DNA of 33,353 bases from Deltaproteobacteria bacterium RIFOXYD12_FULL_55_16 (GTDB lineage Bacteria > Desulfobacterota > Desulfobulbia > Desulfobulbales > Desulfurivibrionaceae). Numbering within the stretch: the first letter of the stretch is position 1; each line of letters begins with the position of its first letter. Shown here in pieces: positions 24,301 to 31,984 of this stretch. The notes under the pieces were generated by a model, which saw nothing but the letters and a program-made list of their open reading frames with translations, had not been told where the DNA came from and made no database searches. Location of the stretch: positions 1 to 33,353 of the forward strand of contig MGTC01000035.1 of NCBI GenBank assembly GCA_001799255.1, read 5' to 3'. A program made the translations under genes and the position numbers.

Positions 24301-24908
24301 ACGGCGGCCTGGATCATGTGCTGGCCTCCGGCGAGAACGTCAACGTCCTGATCATGGACACCGAGGTGTACTCCAACACCGGCGGCCAGATGTCCAAGTC
24401 CACCCCGCGCGCGGCCACGGCCCAGTTTGCCGCAGGCGGCAAGAAGATGCCCAAAAAAGACATCGGCATGATCTTTTCCACTTACGGCAACGTCTATGTG
24501 GCCAAGATCGCTCTCGGCGCCAACCCCACTCAGGTGGTCAAGGCCTTTGCCGAGGCAGAGGCCTACGAGGGCCCCTCCCTGATCATTGCCTACGCCCACT
24601 GCATCAACCACGGCATCAACATGACCAAGGGCTTTGACCAGCAGAAGAAGGCGGTTGCCAGCGGCCACTGGCCTCTCTACCGCTATAACCCGGAACTGGA
24701 GGAACAGGGCAAAAACCCCCTGACCATCGACAGCAAGGCGCCGTCCATTCCCTTTGCGGAATACGCCTTGAACGAGAACCGCTACCGCGCCCTGAAGATG
24801 ATGAATCCAGAGCACGCCGAAGAACTCATGGCCATGAGCCAGAAGGATGTGGAAAAGGGCTGGAAATTCCTGGAAGGTCGGGCCAAGGCTCTGGAGCCAA
24901 GCAAGTAA
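21366..24908 (+). CDS. nifJ: Pyruvate:ferredoxin (flavodoxin) oxidoreductase, single chain
   Basis: This cytoplasmic enzyme converts pyruvate and CoA to acetyl-CoA and CO2 while reducing ferredoxin. The 1180-residue chain contains all PFOR domains. The N-terminal pyruvate-binding domain has the YPITPSTPMAAESD signature. The middle carries two 4Fe-4S sites, CIQCGRCSLVCP (about 693-704) and CCGCTLCVDVCP (about 748-759). CAGCGATPYIK (about 817) supplies ligands for the third cluster near thiamine diphosphate, and GDGWAYDIGYGGLDH (about 970) with DTEVYSNTGGQ forms the thiamine diphosphate and Mg site. The ATG has AAGGAGA upstream. It ends at a strong terminator and is probably monocistronic. Identity is certain; the direction in vivo (pyruvate oxidation or synthesis) depends on the organism. 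Confidence 0.98.
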   Translation: MSRKMVTIDGNQACTHVAYATSEIITIYPITPSTPMAAESDTKATAKQENIWGSIPVVTQMQSEGGVAGALHGSLTTGALCTTFTASQGLLLMIPNMYKLAGELTPTVFHITARSIACQGLSIFGDHGDVMAARQTGWAMLCSQNVQECQDMALISTQAALQSRIPFMHFFDGFRTSHEIQKIEQLTFDDMRKMVDEDLVVAHRERGLSPDRPMMRGTAQNPDVYFTGRETVNKFYNATPAIVQKTMDKFAKLTGRKYHLFDYFGAPDAEDIVIMMGSGAETVAATIEHLAKKGKKVGMVIVRLFRPFDSAALVKALPKQVKRITVLDRTKEPGSAGEPLYLDIRTAIGEAVEAGTLKASPSILGGRFGLGSAEFTPAMVKAVFDNMAAKKSKNHFCVGPDDDVAGTSLKYNPSFDIEGKDVYRAMFYGLGADGTVGANKNTIKIIGTETPNNAQGYFVYDSKKSGSITTSHLRFGKNKIIAPYLINKANFVACHNFTFLDKYDMLGNLETGGTFLLTTTFNKDQVWDQLPSSAQKDLLDKKAKFYIIDALTLAEAIGLGARINMIMQTAFFLISGILTKEEAITAIKGAIKKTYGKKGDKVVNMNYGAVDVAVNNIVEVKMPKSADGHERPPVVSADAPAFVKEVTAKMIEGKGDQIKVSQMPCDGTWPTGTTQYEKRNIAVQVPEWLPSNCIQCGRCSLVCPHASIRMKIVKAAELKKQPKSLKSVEAVGAQFKGSKTIIQVFTEDCCGCTLCVDVCPAKEKALKMIENSEQLRTQEIPNIKYFLSLPEVANKEIDPSTVKGSQLIRPLFEFSGACAGCGATPYIKLATQMFGDRMLIANATGCSSIYGGNLPTTPYCKRADGRGPAWANSLFEDNAEFGLGMRNTANKFAEQAAELLAKAVTEKIITQKMAGEITSAAQKTQDEIEAQRGRVAKLKVALTGSTSVIAKRLLPVADYLVKKSVWIFGGDGWAYDIGYGGLDHVLASGENVNVLIMDTEVYSNTGGQMSKSTPRAATAQFAAGGKKMPKKDIGMIFSTYGNVYVAKIALGANPTQVVKAFAEAEAYEGPSLIIAYAHCINHGINMTKGFDQQKKAVASGHWPLYRYNPELEEQGKNPLTIDSKAPSIPFAEYALNENRYRALKMMNPEHAEELMAMSQKDVEKGWKFLEGRAKALEPSK

Positions 24909-24935
24909 CAGATCAGCAGCTTGGTGAACAAACAA

Positions 24936-24972
24936 AAGGCCTCACCCCGGCATCCTGGGTGAGGCCTTTTTT
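24936..24972 (+). terminator. Rho-independent terminator after nifJ
   Basis: A perfect 12-bp stem (aaggcctcaccc / gggtgaggcctt) with a 9-base loop is followed by TTTT. It lies 28 bases after the nifJ stop. The remaining bases to 25254 hold a small hairpin (25010-25026, ctggtgg/ccaccag) and a short gattcc/ggaatc repeat (25165-25189), but no gene. Confidence 0.92.
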
Positions 24973-25254
24973 AATCCTGAAGAGTTATGGAGTTCTCTCA
25001 TTTCAGAATCTGGTGGCAACCACCAGGTAACGGATCACGAAACCTAGCTGCGGCCAGCGGCATCCAGACCAAGTGATACTTGCATTTCCACCTGGTATGA
25101 TTTAGACTTTGCCCGTCATCTCCGGGGAATATTCTTTTCTTCAACTTTTCTCTGTTCAGAACGGGATTCCCCTTGTTATTCCTGGAATCGTTAAACTTTG
25201 CGCAGCCACCAGCAAAACCGGCGGTTTATCTGGCTCAGCTTACAGGAGGAAAGT

Positions 25255-26505
25255 ATGCCGCAAAACAAATTCATCTCCATCCCGCATTTTGAAAGTGTAA
25301 AAAATATAGAACACGATAACACCTACTATCAGTTGATTAAAAACTCATCCCAAGAATTCAAGAATGAAATCCACGATATTTTCTTCGGAAAGATTTTTCG
25401 CTACAAATATCATGAGCGTGACAAAAGATATTGTAATCCGATGGGAGTTGAGGCCACGGATGCACAAGTGGACAGTTTATTCAGAATACAGGATGAATTG
25501 GGCATAGAGATTTCTCTTACGATAAACAGCATTGAAACCCCGCACGAACTATTACTTGATGGAAATGTAACCAAAGAATTTATAAAATTTATAAAATCAT
25601 TTTACGACCGAGGTTTGCGAAGCTGCACCATAGCTTCCCCACACTTGATAAGATCAAGATTATTACACGATAATTTCCCAGAGATGCGCTGGAAAAACAC
25701 TGTGAATCATCGGGTTGCCGACGCGCAACAAGTTATGAATTATATTTTTTGCGGCTATGACACTATTTTGCTGGATAGAAGTATCAGCAGGAATTTAAAC
25801 GAGTTAAAACAGATCAGAAAAGCCGTTGATTATTATAACAAAACATATAAGCCGGCCAAAAAAATCCTCACCAGCCTGTTGATCCAGGAAGGCTGTCTCT
25901 ATAGTTGCCCCTTCAAGAAAGAACATGACTCCATGGGGGAATATATCAGCGGGCAGTACTTCGAGACAATAAGCAAATTAACCTGTGACAACTGGAGATT
26001 CAACGAGCCATTTGGTAAATTACCAAGAAATGCTATTGATTTTATCGTTTCAGACAAAGAGACATTTAACGAGATTGCCGAGCTGAATGATATTTTTAAA
26101 TATTCCGGCAGATTCAGTGCTTTTACTTTTCCGCCAGGTGAGGCTAAAAGCAAAAAAGCTTGCTGGCTTTTTGAGCATCAAAAAAAATATAGATTTGATT
26201 ATACTCCCTGTGCCCCGGATGAAATTATCTATGCCAATAATTTTGCTGATATAATTAAGGACAACATCATGCCTTTACACTGGTGGAATTTTGCCTGGGT
26301 TGATGCTGATTATTTCAAAAATGATTATAAGCATAAATTAAAAAGACTAAAAACAATGCCTAACTTTTGGAAAACAGTTAAAGGGCAACGCCTTGCTAAG
26401 ATATTAAAAAATTGCAAAGCCCAATGTTGGGATTGTCATGAGTGCGAAAAAGCCTTCGAAACGCCACACTTTGATTCGGCTTTGCAATTACGTGGTCAGA
26501 AGTGA
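25255..26505 (+). CDS. U32-peptidase-like (UbiU/V- or RlhA-related) Fe-S protein, AT-rich
   Basis: I do not place this 416-residue protein with certainty. Its architecture recalls the U32 peptidase-like fold: an early GVEATDAQVDSLFRIQDEL segment, TVNHRVADAQQ, then YDTILLDRSISRNLNELKQI, and a cysteine-bearing QEGCLYSCPFKKEH, which resembles the NEGCL..CPFR..H sequence of that group. The C-terminal CKAQCWDCHECEKAF adds four cysteines, so an Fe-S cluster is likely. U32 relatives act in O2-independent hydroxylation of ubiquinone or RNA, but no specific reaction can be assigned here. The gene is markedly more AT-rich than both neighbours, with many A/T-ending codons, which suggests recent transfer. 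The ATG has an AGGAGGAAA ribosome site, and the gene stands alone between nifJ and the glycosylation cluster. Confidence 0.6.
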   Translation: MPQNKFISIPHFESVKNIEHDNTYYQLIKNSSQEFKNEIHDIFFGKIFRYKYHERDKRYCNPMGVEATDAQVDSLFRIQDELGIEISLTINSIETPHELLLDGNVTKEFIKFIKSFYDRGLRSCTIASPHLIRSRLLHDNFPEMRWKNTVNHRVADAQQVMNYIFCGYDTILLDRSISRNLNELKQIRKAVDYYNKTYKPAKKILTSLLIQEGCLYSCPFKKEHDSMGEYISGQYFETISKLTCDNWRFNEPFGKLPRNAIDFIVSDKETFNEIAELNDIFKYSGRFSAFTFPPGEAKSKKACWLFEHQKKYRFDYTPCAPDEIIYANNFADIIKDNIMPLHWWNFAWVDADYFKNDYKHKLKRLKTMPNFWKTVKGQRLAKILKNCKAQCWDCHECEKAFETPHFDSALQLRGQK

Positions 26506-26709
26506 TACTCATATCACGAACCTGTTGGCTTTTTCCTTTTTTGCGAGGGCCTCAATTCATTTTTTGACGCAGGGGCGCAAAGCCACAAAAGTTTAATCCT
26601 TTTATTTCAGCATGTTGTCTTTTCGCCTCTACGTTTTGGCGTTACGTTTTTTATATACAAGGCCATCAATATTCATCTGACACGGTCAATCTCCCTCCAC
26701 AACCTGATC

Positions 26710-28767
26710 TCATTGACCTGCTCCATTGAGTAAATTGGCTAACTGCGCGGCCAGCGCGGGGTCGAGACGAGATAGCACGGCAAGTTCATTTCGCGCGGAT
26801 TCCAGGTTCCCCAGGAATACATACGCCACCCCCAGGTTAAACCTGACCTCCACCCGCTTCCCCAGCCAATTAAGATTGCGCTCCAGCAATATGACGGTTT
26901 CTTGAAACCTTCTCTCCCGATTCAGGGCAGCTGCCAGGTTTGCGTAAGCCTCGCCGAAATCCGGTTTGAGCCAGACCGCTCTCTCCAGATTTGGCACCGC
27001 CTCGGCATTACGATCGGCAAGGATATAGGAACGGCCAAGATTGTACCAGGCCTCGGAATGATCCGGCTTGATCCTTACCGCCTGCAAAAGAACCACCATG
27101 GCCTCCTCCAGACGATTGGCATCGTTTAAGGCCGCACCCAGGTTATTATACGGCCTGACCTTTGCCGGGGACTTCAGGGCCGTATCCTGCCACAAAGTGA
27201 TGCTGTCTCCCCAGACCTGATTGCGCTGCACTGTCGCCCAACCAAAACCAACGATGATCAAGGCGGCCAGCAGTACCGGGACTGTAGTTCCTGCTCCCGA
27301 AAAAAATCGCTTAAAGAGCAGAAAAAAAGCTGCAGCGCAGGCCAGTACTGCCCCGACCATGGGTAGATACAACCGGTGCTCAAAGATAACATCGGCAATC
27401 GGGATCAGGCTGGACTCAACGGACAGAGTCATGAAGAACCAGAGAATACCGAAGGAGATCAGGCGAAGAAAAGGCTGAAGGCTGAAGGCTGAAGGCTGAA
27501 GGTTGAGGGCTGGGGGCTGAAGGCTGAAGGCTGAGGGCTGAGGGCTGAAGGCTGAGGGCTGAGGGTTGGGGGTTGAGGGCTGAGGGCTGAGGGTTGAGGG
27601 CTGAGGGGAAAGTACTGAGTGCATAGTGCTAAGTGATCGAAACTCAGTGAGTCCACCTCGTCCACCCCGTCCACAAAAGGCTGTGGCCTGAAAGCGACCG
27701 GAGCGGATGAACAAATAAACAGCAAGGGAGAAAAGGGCCGCCAGCAGCAAAAAGGAGAGAAAAACCGGCGGCGTGAAAAAGGTGGTGTAAACCGGGTAAT
27801 CGTAGTCGAGGTTCTGGTTGACCGGCAGAATCAGCAGCCGCAGATAGGTGACAATCACCCGAAGCTGGGTAAACAGATAATGGGGGCGTGATAAATCCGT
27901 CTGCACCCGAAACTGCTCGGTCACGTCCGAAAGCACTTCGCCGGCCGACGAGCCAGTCGCTTCTCCGGTCAGATAGATGCCCAAGGGGACAATGGGGATC
28001 GTCAGCAGGAGCGGCAGCAGGAAGAGCAAGCGCCGCCGCCAGTCCCCCCTGAAAAAGGAGAACTCCAAGAGGAACACGACAAAAGGAAGGGTGACGGACA
28101 ACTCCTTGGTCTTCATCGCCAGCATTGCCGCAAGTACGGAACCCGCAATCAGCAGCCCCTGTTTCCAGACCCCGACCTCAGGCCTTTCAGCTTCAAACTG
28201 CACCCTTACCCACACATACAGCACCACCGCCAGCAGGTAAAACATCGTGGCCATAGAAGCCAGGCGCTGATAGATATAGGTCACAGCCTGGGTCTGCACC
28301 GGGTGCACGACAAAAAGCAGCGCCGCAAACAAGGCCAGCATTGCCGAGCCAGACCCTTCAACCTTGCCTGGCTCCTGGCTCCGGAAGTATGGGGTGAGGA
28401 AGATAAGTTGAACCAGGGAATAGACAAGCAAGGCATTGGCGATATGGATCAACAGGTTAACTAGATGATAGCCGATGACATTCAACCCGCCGAGTTGATA
28501 GTTCAAGGCAAAGGTGAAAAAGCAGACAAAACGGTTGGGGTTGCTTACATTACTGAAATAATTGGCCAACCCGTGCACCGCACCATTATCACGAATATGT
28601 TCCAGATCGTCAAAAATGAACGGTACATGGAAAGTGTTCCCGTAGCAGATGACCGCGAGAATGGCAATCAGCAGAACATGAAACAGCGGCTTGTGCAATA
28701 ATTGCTGCCAGCCGGTTCTTTCCCTTGAGTTTTCAATGCCTGTCGGCAGTGGGGAAGACATAATCAT
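26710..28767 (-). CDS. TMTC-like GT-C membrane protein with C-terminal TPRs, copy 1
   Basis: The 685-residue inner-membrane protein has about ten or more hydrophobic segments followed by TPR repeats. The first loop has PFIFDDLEHIRDN, an acidic motif like that of GT-C glycosyltransferases, and ILWFFMTLSVESSLIPIADV then EHRLYLPMVG match the TMTC/DUF1736-type tetratricopeptide O-mannosyltransferase-like family. Four TPRs occupy about residues 530-685 (NNLGAALNDANRLEEAM, AWYNLGRSYILADRNAEA). Between membrane segments, about residues 360-432 form a low-complexity insert (LSPQPSA-type heptads) encoded by a heptanucleotide array. The start at 28767 follows AGGAGTC and matches copy 2; the second ATG 6 bases on has better spacing. 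It is the last gene of the minus-strand cluster and probably modifies proteins or glycans at the envelope. Confidence 0.82.
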   Translation of the reverse strand: MIMSSPLPTGIENSRERTGWQQLLHKPLFHVLLIAILAVICYGNTFHVPFIFDDLEHIRDNGAVHGLANYFSNVSNPNRFVCFFTFALNYQLGGLNVIGYHLVNLLIHIANALLVYSLVQLIFLTPYFRSQEPGKVEGSGSAMLALFAALLFVVHPVQTQAVTYIYQRLASMATMFYLLAVVLYVWVRVQFEAERPEVGVWKQGLLIAGSVLAAMLAMKTKELSVTLPFVVFLLEFSFFRGDWRRRLLFLLPLLLTIPIVPLGIYLTGEATGSSAGEVLSDVTEQFRVQTDLSRPHYLFTQLRVIVTYLRLLILPVNQNLDYDYPVYTTFFTPPVFLSFLLLAALFSLAVYLFIRSGRFQATAFCGRGGRGGLTEFRSLSTMHSVLSPQPSTLSPQPSTPNPQPSAFSPQPSAFSLQPPALNLQPSAFSLQPFLRLISFGILWFFMTLSVESSLIPIADVIFEHRLYLPMVGAVLACAAAFFLLFKRFFSGAGTTVPVLLAALIIVGFGWATVQRNQVWGDSITLWQDTALKSPAKVRPYNNLGAALNDANRLEEAMVVLLQAVRIKPDHSEAWYNLGRSYILADRNAEAVPNLERAVWLKPDFGEAYANLAAALNRERRFQETVILLERNLNWLGKRVEVRFNLGVAYVFLGNLESARNELAVLSRLDPALAAQLANLLNGAGQ
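27472..27604 (-). repeat. In-frame heptanucleotide array, 19 units, in TMTC-like copy 1
   Basis: Nineteen 7-base units of RGGYTGR (mainly aggctga and gggctga on the plus strand) run in tandem. Read on the minus strand they encode a seven-residue period (LSPQPSA, LSPQPST, FSLQPSA) because three units make 21 bases. A decayed set of related heptamers (gtactga, gtgcata, gtgctaa) follows at about 27611-27634. Confidence 0.92.
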
Positions 28768-28900
28768 GACTCCTGCTCCGTATCGGGAAAACATTTCATC
28801 CGCAATCTGTCATCTCCAGGTGGCAGAGAACCCTTGAAAACCTGCAAGACGATCCAACACAAGCAGTAAATACACCGCAAACGATCCCCGCAATCAGAGC

Positions 28901-31081
28901 TCATTGCCCGGCTCTCTCCAGTAACCCGGCCAACTGTTCAGCCAACGCAGGATCGAGACGATATACTACGGCAAGTTCTTTTCGCGCAGACTCCAGGTTC
29001 CCCAAAGATACATACGCCACCCCCAGGTTAAACCGAACTACCACCCGCTCCCCCAACCAATTGAGCTTTTGCTCCAACAGCGTGACGGTTTCCTGAAATC
29101 GCTTTTCCCTGTTCAGGACATATGCCAGGTCGGCATAAGCTTCGCCACAGTCAGGCTTGAGCTGGATCGCTCTCTTCAGGCTCGACACCGCCTCGGCATC
29201 ACGCCCCCCGGTAAGAAGATAAGAATGGCCGAGGTTGTACCAAGCCCACCAGGCCCCAGGATGATCCGGCTTAAGCAGTACCGCTCTTTCCAGACTCAGC
29301 ACCGCTTCGACATTACGCCCGACAAGGAGATAAGAATAGCCGAGGTTGTACCAGGTATCAGGATAATCCGGCTTGATTTTCATCGCCTGGACAAGAACCA
29401 CCAAAGCCTCCTGCGGACGACCGGCATCGCTCAGGGCTGCCCCCAGATTGTTATGCGGCCGAACATTGTCCGGGGACTTCAGAGCCGTATCCCGCCACAA
29501 AGTGATGCTGTCTCCCCAGACCTGATTGCGCTGCACTGTCGCCCAACCAAAACCAACGATGATCAAGGCGGCCAGCAGTACCGGAACTGCAACTACGGTT
29601 CCAGAAAAAAAACGCTTGGAAAGCAAGAAAAAAGCCGCAGCGCAGGCCAATACTGCCCCAACCATGGGTAGATACAGCCGGTGCTCAAAGATAACATCGG
29701 CAATCGGGATCACACTCGACTCAACGGACAGGGTCATGAAGAACCAGAGAATACCGAAGGAGATCAGGCGAAGAAAAGGCTGAGGGTTGAGGGCTGAAGG
29801 CTGAAGGTTGAGGGCTGGGGGCTGAAGGCTGAAGGCTGAGGGCTGAGGGCTGAGGGTTGGGGGCTGAGGGCTGAGGGTTGAGGGCTGAGGGCTGAGGGCT
29901 GAGGGCTGAGGGGAAAGTACTGAGTGCATAGTGCTAAGTGATCGAAACTCAGTGAGTCCACCCCGTCCACCTCGTCCACCCCGTCCACAAAAGGTTGAGG
30001 GTTGAAGACGGCCAGAACGGATGAACAGATAAACAGCCAGGGAGAAAAGGGCCGCCAGCAGCAGGAAAGAGAGAAAGACCGGCGGGGTGAAAAAGGTGGT
30101 ATAAATCGGGTAATCATAGTCGAGGTTCTGGTTGACCGGCAGAATCAGCAGCCGCAGGTAAGTGACAATCACCCGAAATTGGGTGAACAGATAATGAGCG
30201 CGTGATAACTCCGTCTGTACCCGAAACTGCTCGGTCACGTCCGAAAGCACTTCGCCGACCGATTCTCCAGTCGATTCGCCGGTCAGATAGATGCCCACGG
30301 GAACAATGGGGATCGTCAGCAGGAGCGGCAGCAGGAAGAACAGGCGCCGCCGCCAGTCCCCCCTGAAGAAGGAAAACTCCAAGAGGAGCACGACAAAAGG
30401 AAGGGTAACAGAAAATTCCTTGGTCTTCATCGCCAGCAGCGCGGCAAGGACGGAACCCGCAATCAGCAACACCTGTTTCCAGGCCCCGGCCTCAGGCCTT
30501 TTAGCTTCAGCCTCTAGCCTTCCCCACACATACAGCACCACCGCCAGCAAGTAAAACATCGTAGCCAGCGAAGCCAGGCGCTGGTAGATGTAAGTCACCG
30601 CCTGGGTCTGCACCGGGTGCGCGACAAAAAGCAGCGCCGCGAACAGGGCCAGCCTTGCCGAGTCCTGCCCTTGAACCCTGCCTGGCTCCTGACTCCAGAA
30701 GTATGGGGTACGAAAAATAAGCTGAACCAGGGCATAGACGAGCAGGGCATTGGCGATATGGATCAGCAGGTTGACCAGGTGATAGCCGATGACATTCATC
30801 CCGCCCATCTGATAGTTCAGAGCAAAGGTGAAAAAGCAGATAAAGCGGTTAGGATTGCTTACATTGCTGAAATAATTGGCCAGTCCATGCACCGCGCCGT
30901 TATCGCGGATATGCTCCAGATCGTCAAAGATGAACGGCACCTGAAAGGTGTTCCCGTAGCAGATCCCCGCGAGAATGACGATCAGCAGGACATGAAACAG
31001 AGGCTTCTGCAATAATTGCGGCCAGCCGTTTGTTTCTCTTGAACTTTCAGTGCCTGTAGGCAGGGTGAAAGACATAATCAT
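28901..31081 (-). CDS. TMTC-like GT-C membrane protein with C-terminal TPRs, copy 2
   Basis: This 726-residue protein is a close paralog of the preceding gene: long stretches are identical or nearly so, including PFIFDDLEHIRDN, EHRLYLPMVGAVLACAAAFF and the membrane core. It has the same hydrophobic profile, the same low-complexity insert (about residues 360-435) and one additional TPR (AWYNLGHSYLLTGGRDAEA), giving five. Another difference is one extra 9-base unit before the array (GGRGGRGG versus GGRGG). The start at 31081 (MIMSFTLPTG) has AGGAGTC directly upstream; the ATG 6 bases later is an alternative. It lies 48 bases downstream of a GT2 gene and about 130 bases upstream of copy 1, so the cluster likely arose by tandem duplication. 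The enzymatic activity is inferred from the family only. Confidence 0.83.
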   Translation of the reverse strand: MIMSFTLPTGTESSRETNGWPQLLQKPLFHVLLIVILAGICYGNTFQVPFIFDDLEHIRDNGAVHGLANYFSNVSNPNRFICFFTFALNYQMGGMNVIGYHLVNLLIHIANALLVYALVQLIFRTPYFWSQEPGRVQGQDSARLALFAALLFVAHPVQTQAVTYIYQRLASLATMFYLLAVVLYVWGRLEAEAKRPEAGAWKQVLLIAGSVLAALLAMKTKEFSVTLPFVVLLLEFSFFRGDWRRRLFFLLPLLLTIPIVPVGIYLTGESTGESVGEVLSDVTEQFRVQTELSRAHYLFTQFRVIVTYLRLLILPVNQNLDYDYPIYTTFFTPPVFLSFLLLAALFSLAVYLFIRSGRLQPSTFCGRGGRGGRGGLTEFRSLSTMHSVLSPQPSALSPQPSTLSPQPPTLSPQPSAFSLQPPALNLQPSALNPQPFLRLISFGILWFFMTLSVESSVIPIADVIFEHRLYLPMVGAVLACAAAFFLLSKRFFSGTVVAVPVLLAALIIVGFGWATVQRNQVWGDSITLWRDTALKSPDNVRPHNNLGAALSDAGRPQEALVVLVQAMKIKPDYPDTWYNLGYSYLLVGRNVEAVLSLERAVLLKPDHPGAWWAWYNLGHSYLLTGGRDAEAVSSLKRAIQLKPDCGEAYADLAYVLNREKRFQETVTLLEQKLNWLGERVVVRFNLGVAYVSLGNLESARKELAVVYRLDPALAEQLAGLLERAGQ
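29777..29909 (-). repeat. In-frame heptanucleotide array, 19 units, in TMTC-like copy 2
   Basis: Nineteen 7-base units of RGGYTGR occupy the same position as in copy 1 and also encode LSPQPSA-type heptads on the minus strand. The total length is the same (133 bases) but the order of unit variants differs, so the arrays have changed independently or by conversion since duplication. The same decayed heptamers follow it. Confidence 0.92.
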
Positions 31082-31129
31082 GACTCCTGTTCCGTTCCGA
31101 AAATACCTTTCATCCCTGCAGCTCCGCCT

Positions 31130-31918
31130 TCATTTACGCGGCTTCATCACCAGATAGTAGACAAGGGTTCGCAAGGAGAGCAGGCGATGCAACAGCAGCA
31201 TCATCCGGCCCCTGACCCCGTACTCCCCGGCATAGGCCCGCGCCGTTGCCTGCGCGTCGGCAAGCTGCTCCCGAATTTGCACGCTGCCCTTGGCCGCAGC
31301 ATGAATCCTCATGTCGGCAAGCTCATCTGCTAAAACCGTCGGATTGGAAACTCCGGCAAAGCGCAGCCAGAGATCATAGTCCATATCCAGATGCCGGTTG
31401 ACATCCAGGGTTCCCGCCTTGTCCCACATGCTCCGGTTCCAGAAGGTCGCCTGCTGGGGGACAAAATTCTCGCTCAGCAGCTTAAGCCGCGAGAAACGGC
31501 GTGATTGCCAGTTTTTGTACCAGGCAACCAGATTCATGCTCCGCGCCCCCACAGCGTCGATCATCCCAGCCCGCCCGTAAAGCCAGGCCGGCTCCTCCCG
31601 CGCGAGAAACGGGGCCACCTTGGCCAGGGCTCCGGGCCGCAACACGTCATCGGAGTTGAGCCAACCCAACACCTGACCGCGCGCCCGAGCCATCCCGCAG
31701 TTGACCGCATCCGACTGACCTTGATCTTTTGCAAAACAGAGGACCAGTCGGCCACCGTATTCCTTGTGCAACTCCAGCAACAGTTCCCGTGAACCATCTT
31801 CGGAACCGGGATCCATGACCAGCAGTTCCACCTCCACCCCCCGCTGGTCCAGAACGGATCGTACCGCCGCCTCCAGAAAAGCGGCCTGCTGATAGCAGGG
31901 CATAACGATTGAGATCAT
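31130..31918 (-). CDS. Family 2 glycosyltransferase
   Basis: The 262-residue cytoplasmic or membrane-associated protein has a GT-A fold of family GT2. It begins SIVMPCYQQAAFLEAAVRSV, the usual nucleotide-sugar binding strand-helix, then LLVMDPGSEDGS, and carries the metal-binding acidic motif as GWLNSDDVL. The acceptor half includes FVPQQATFWNRSMWDKAG and DMDYDLWLRFA, typical of glycosyltransferases that extend surface polysaccharides. The start at 31918 begins the domain directly and has AAGGA upstream on the minus strand; the 12 extra residues of the longer ORF are unlike the family. It lies 66 bases downstream of the other GT2 gene and upstream of the TMTC-like pair. Sugar and acceptor are unknown. 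Confidence 0.88.
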   Translation of the reverse strand: MISIVMPCYQQAAFLEAAVRSVLDQRGVEVELLVMDPGSEDGSRELLLELHKEYGGRLVLCFAKDQGQSDAVNCGMARARGQVLGWLNSDDVLRPGALAKVAPFLAREEPAWLYGRAGMIDAVGARSMNLVAWYKNWQSRRFSRLKLLSENFVPQQATFWNRSMWDKAGTLDVNRHLDMDYDLWLRFAGVSNPTVLADELADMRIHAAAKGSVQIREQLADAQATARAYAGEYGVRGRMMLLLHRLLSLRTLVYYLVMKPRK

Positions 31919-31984
31919 GCTGCTTAAATTCCTTTTTCTAACCAAGACTAACAACCAGATGGGTTGCCAACCCCATAGGCAACT

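Noticed and set aside
22962-24935. 657-residue open frame antisense to nifJ
   Set aside because: It is a shadow of the GC-rich third codon positions of the PFOR gene, which has every expected motif on the plus strand; the antisense product has no recognisable domain.
26506-26709. Possible small gene or RNA between the U32-like gene and TMTC-like copy 1
   Set aside because: No credible ORF with a ribosome site and no strong hairpin was seen; the stretch is AT-rich intergenic DNA.
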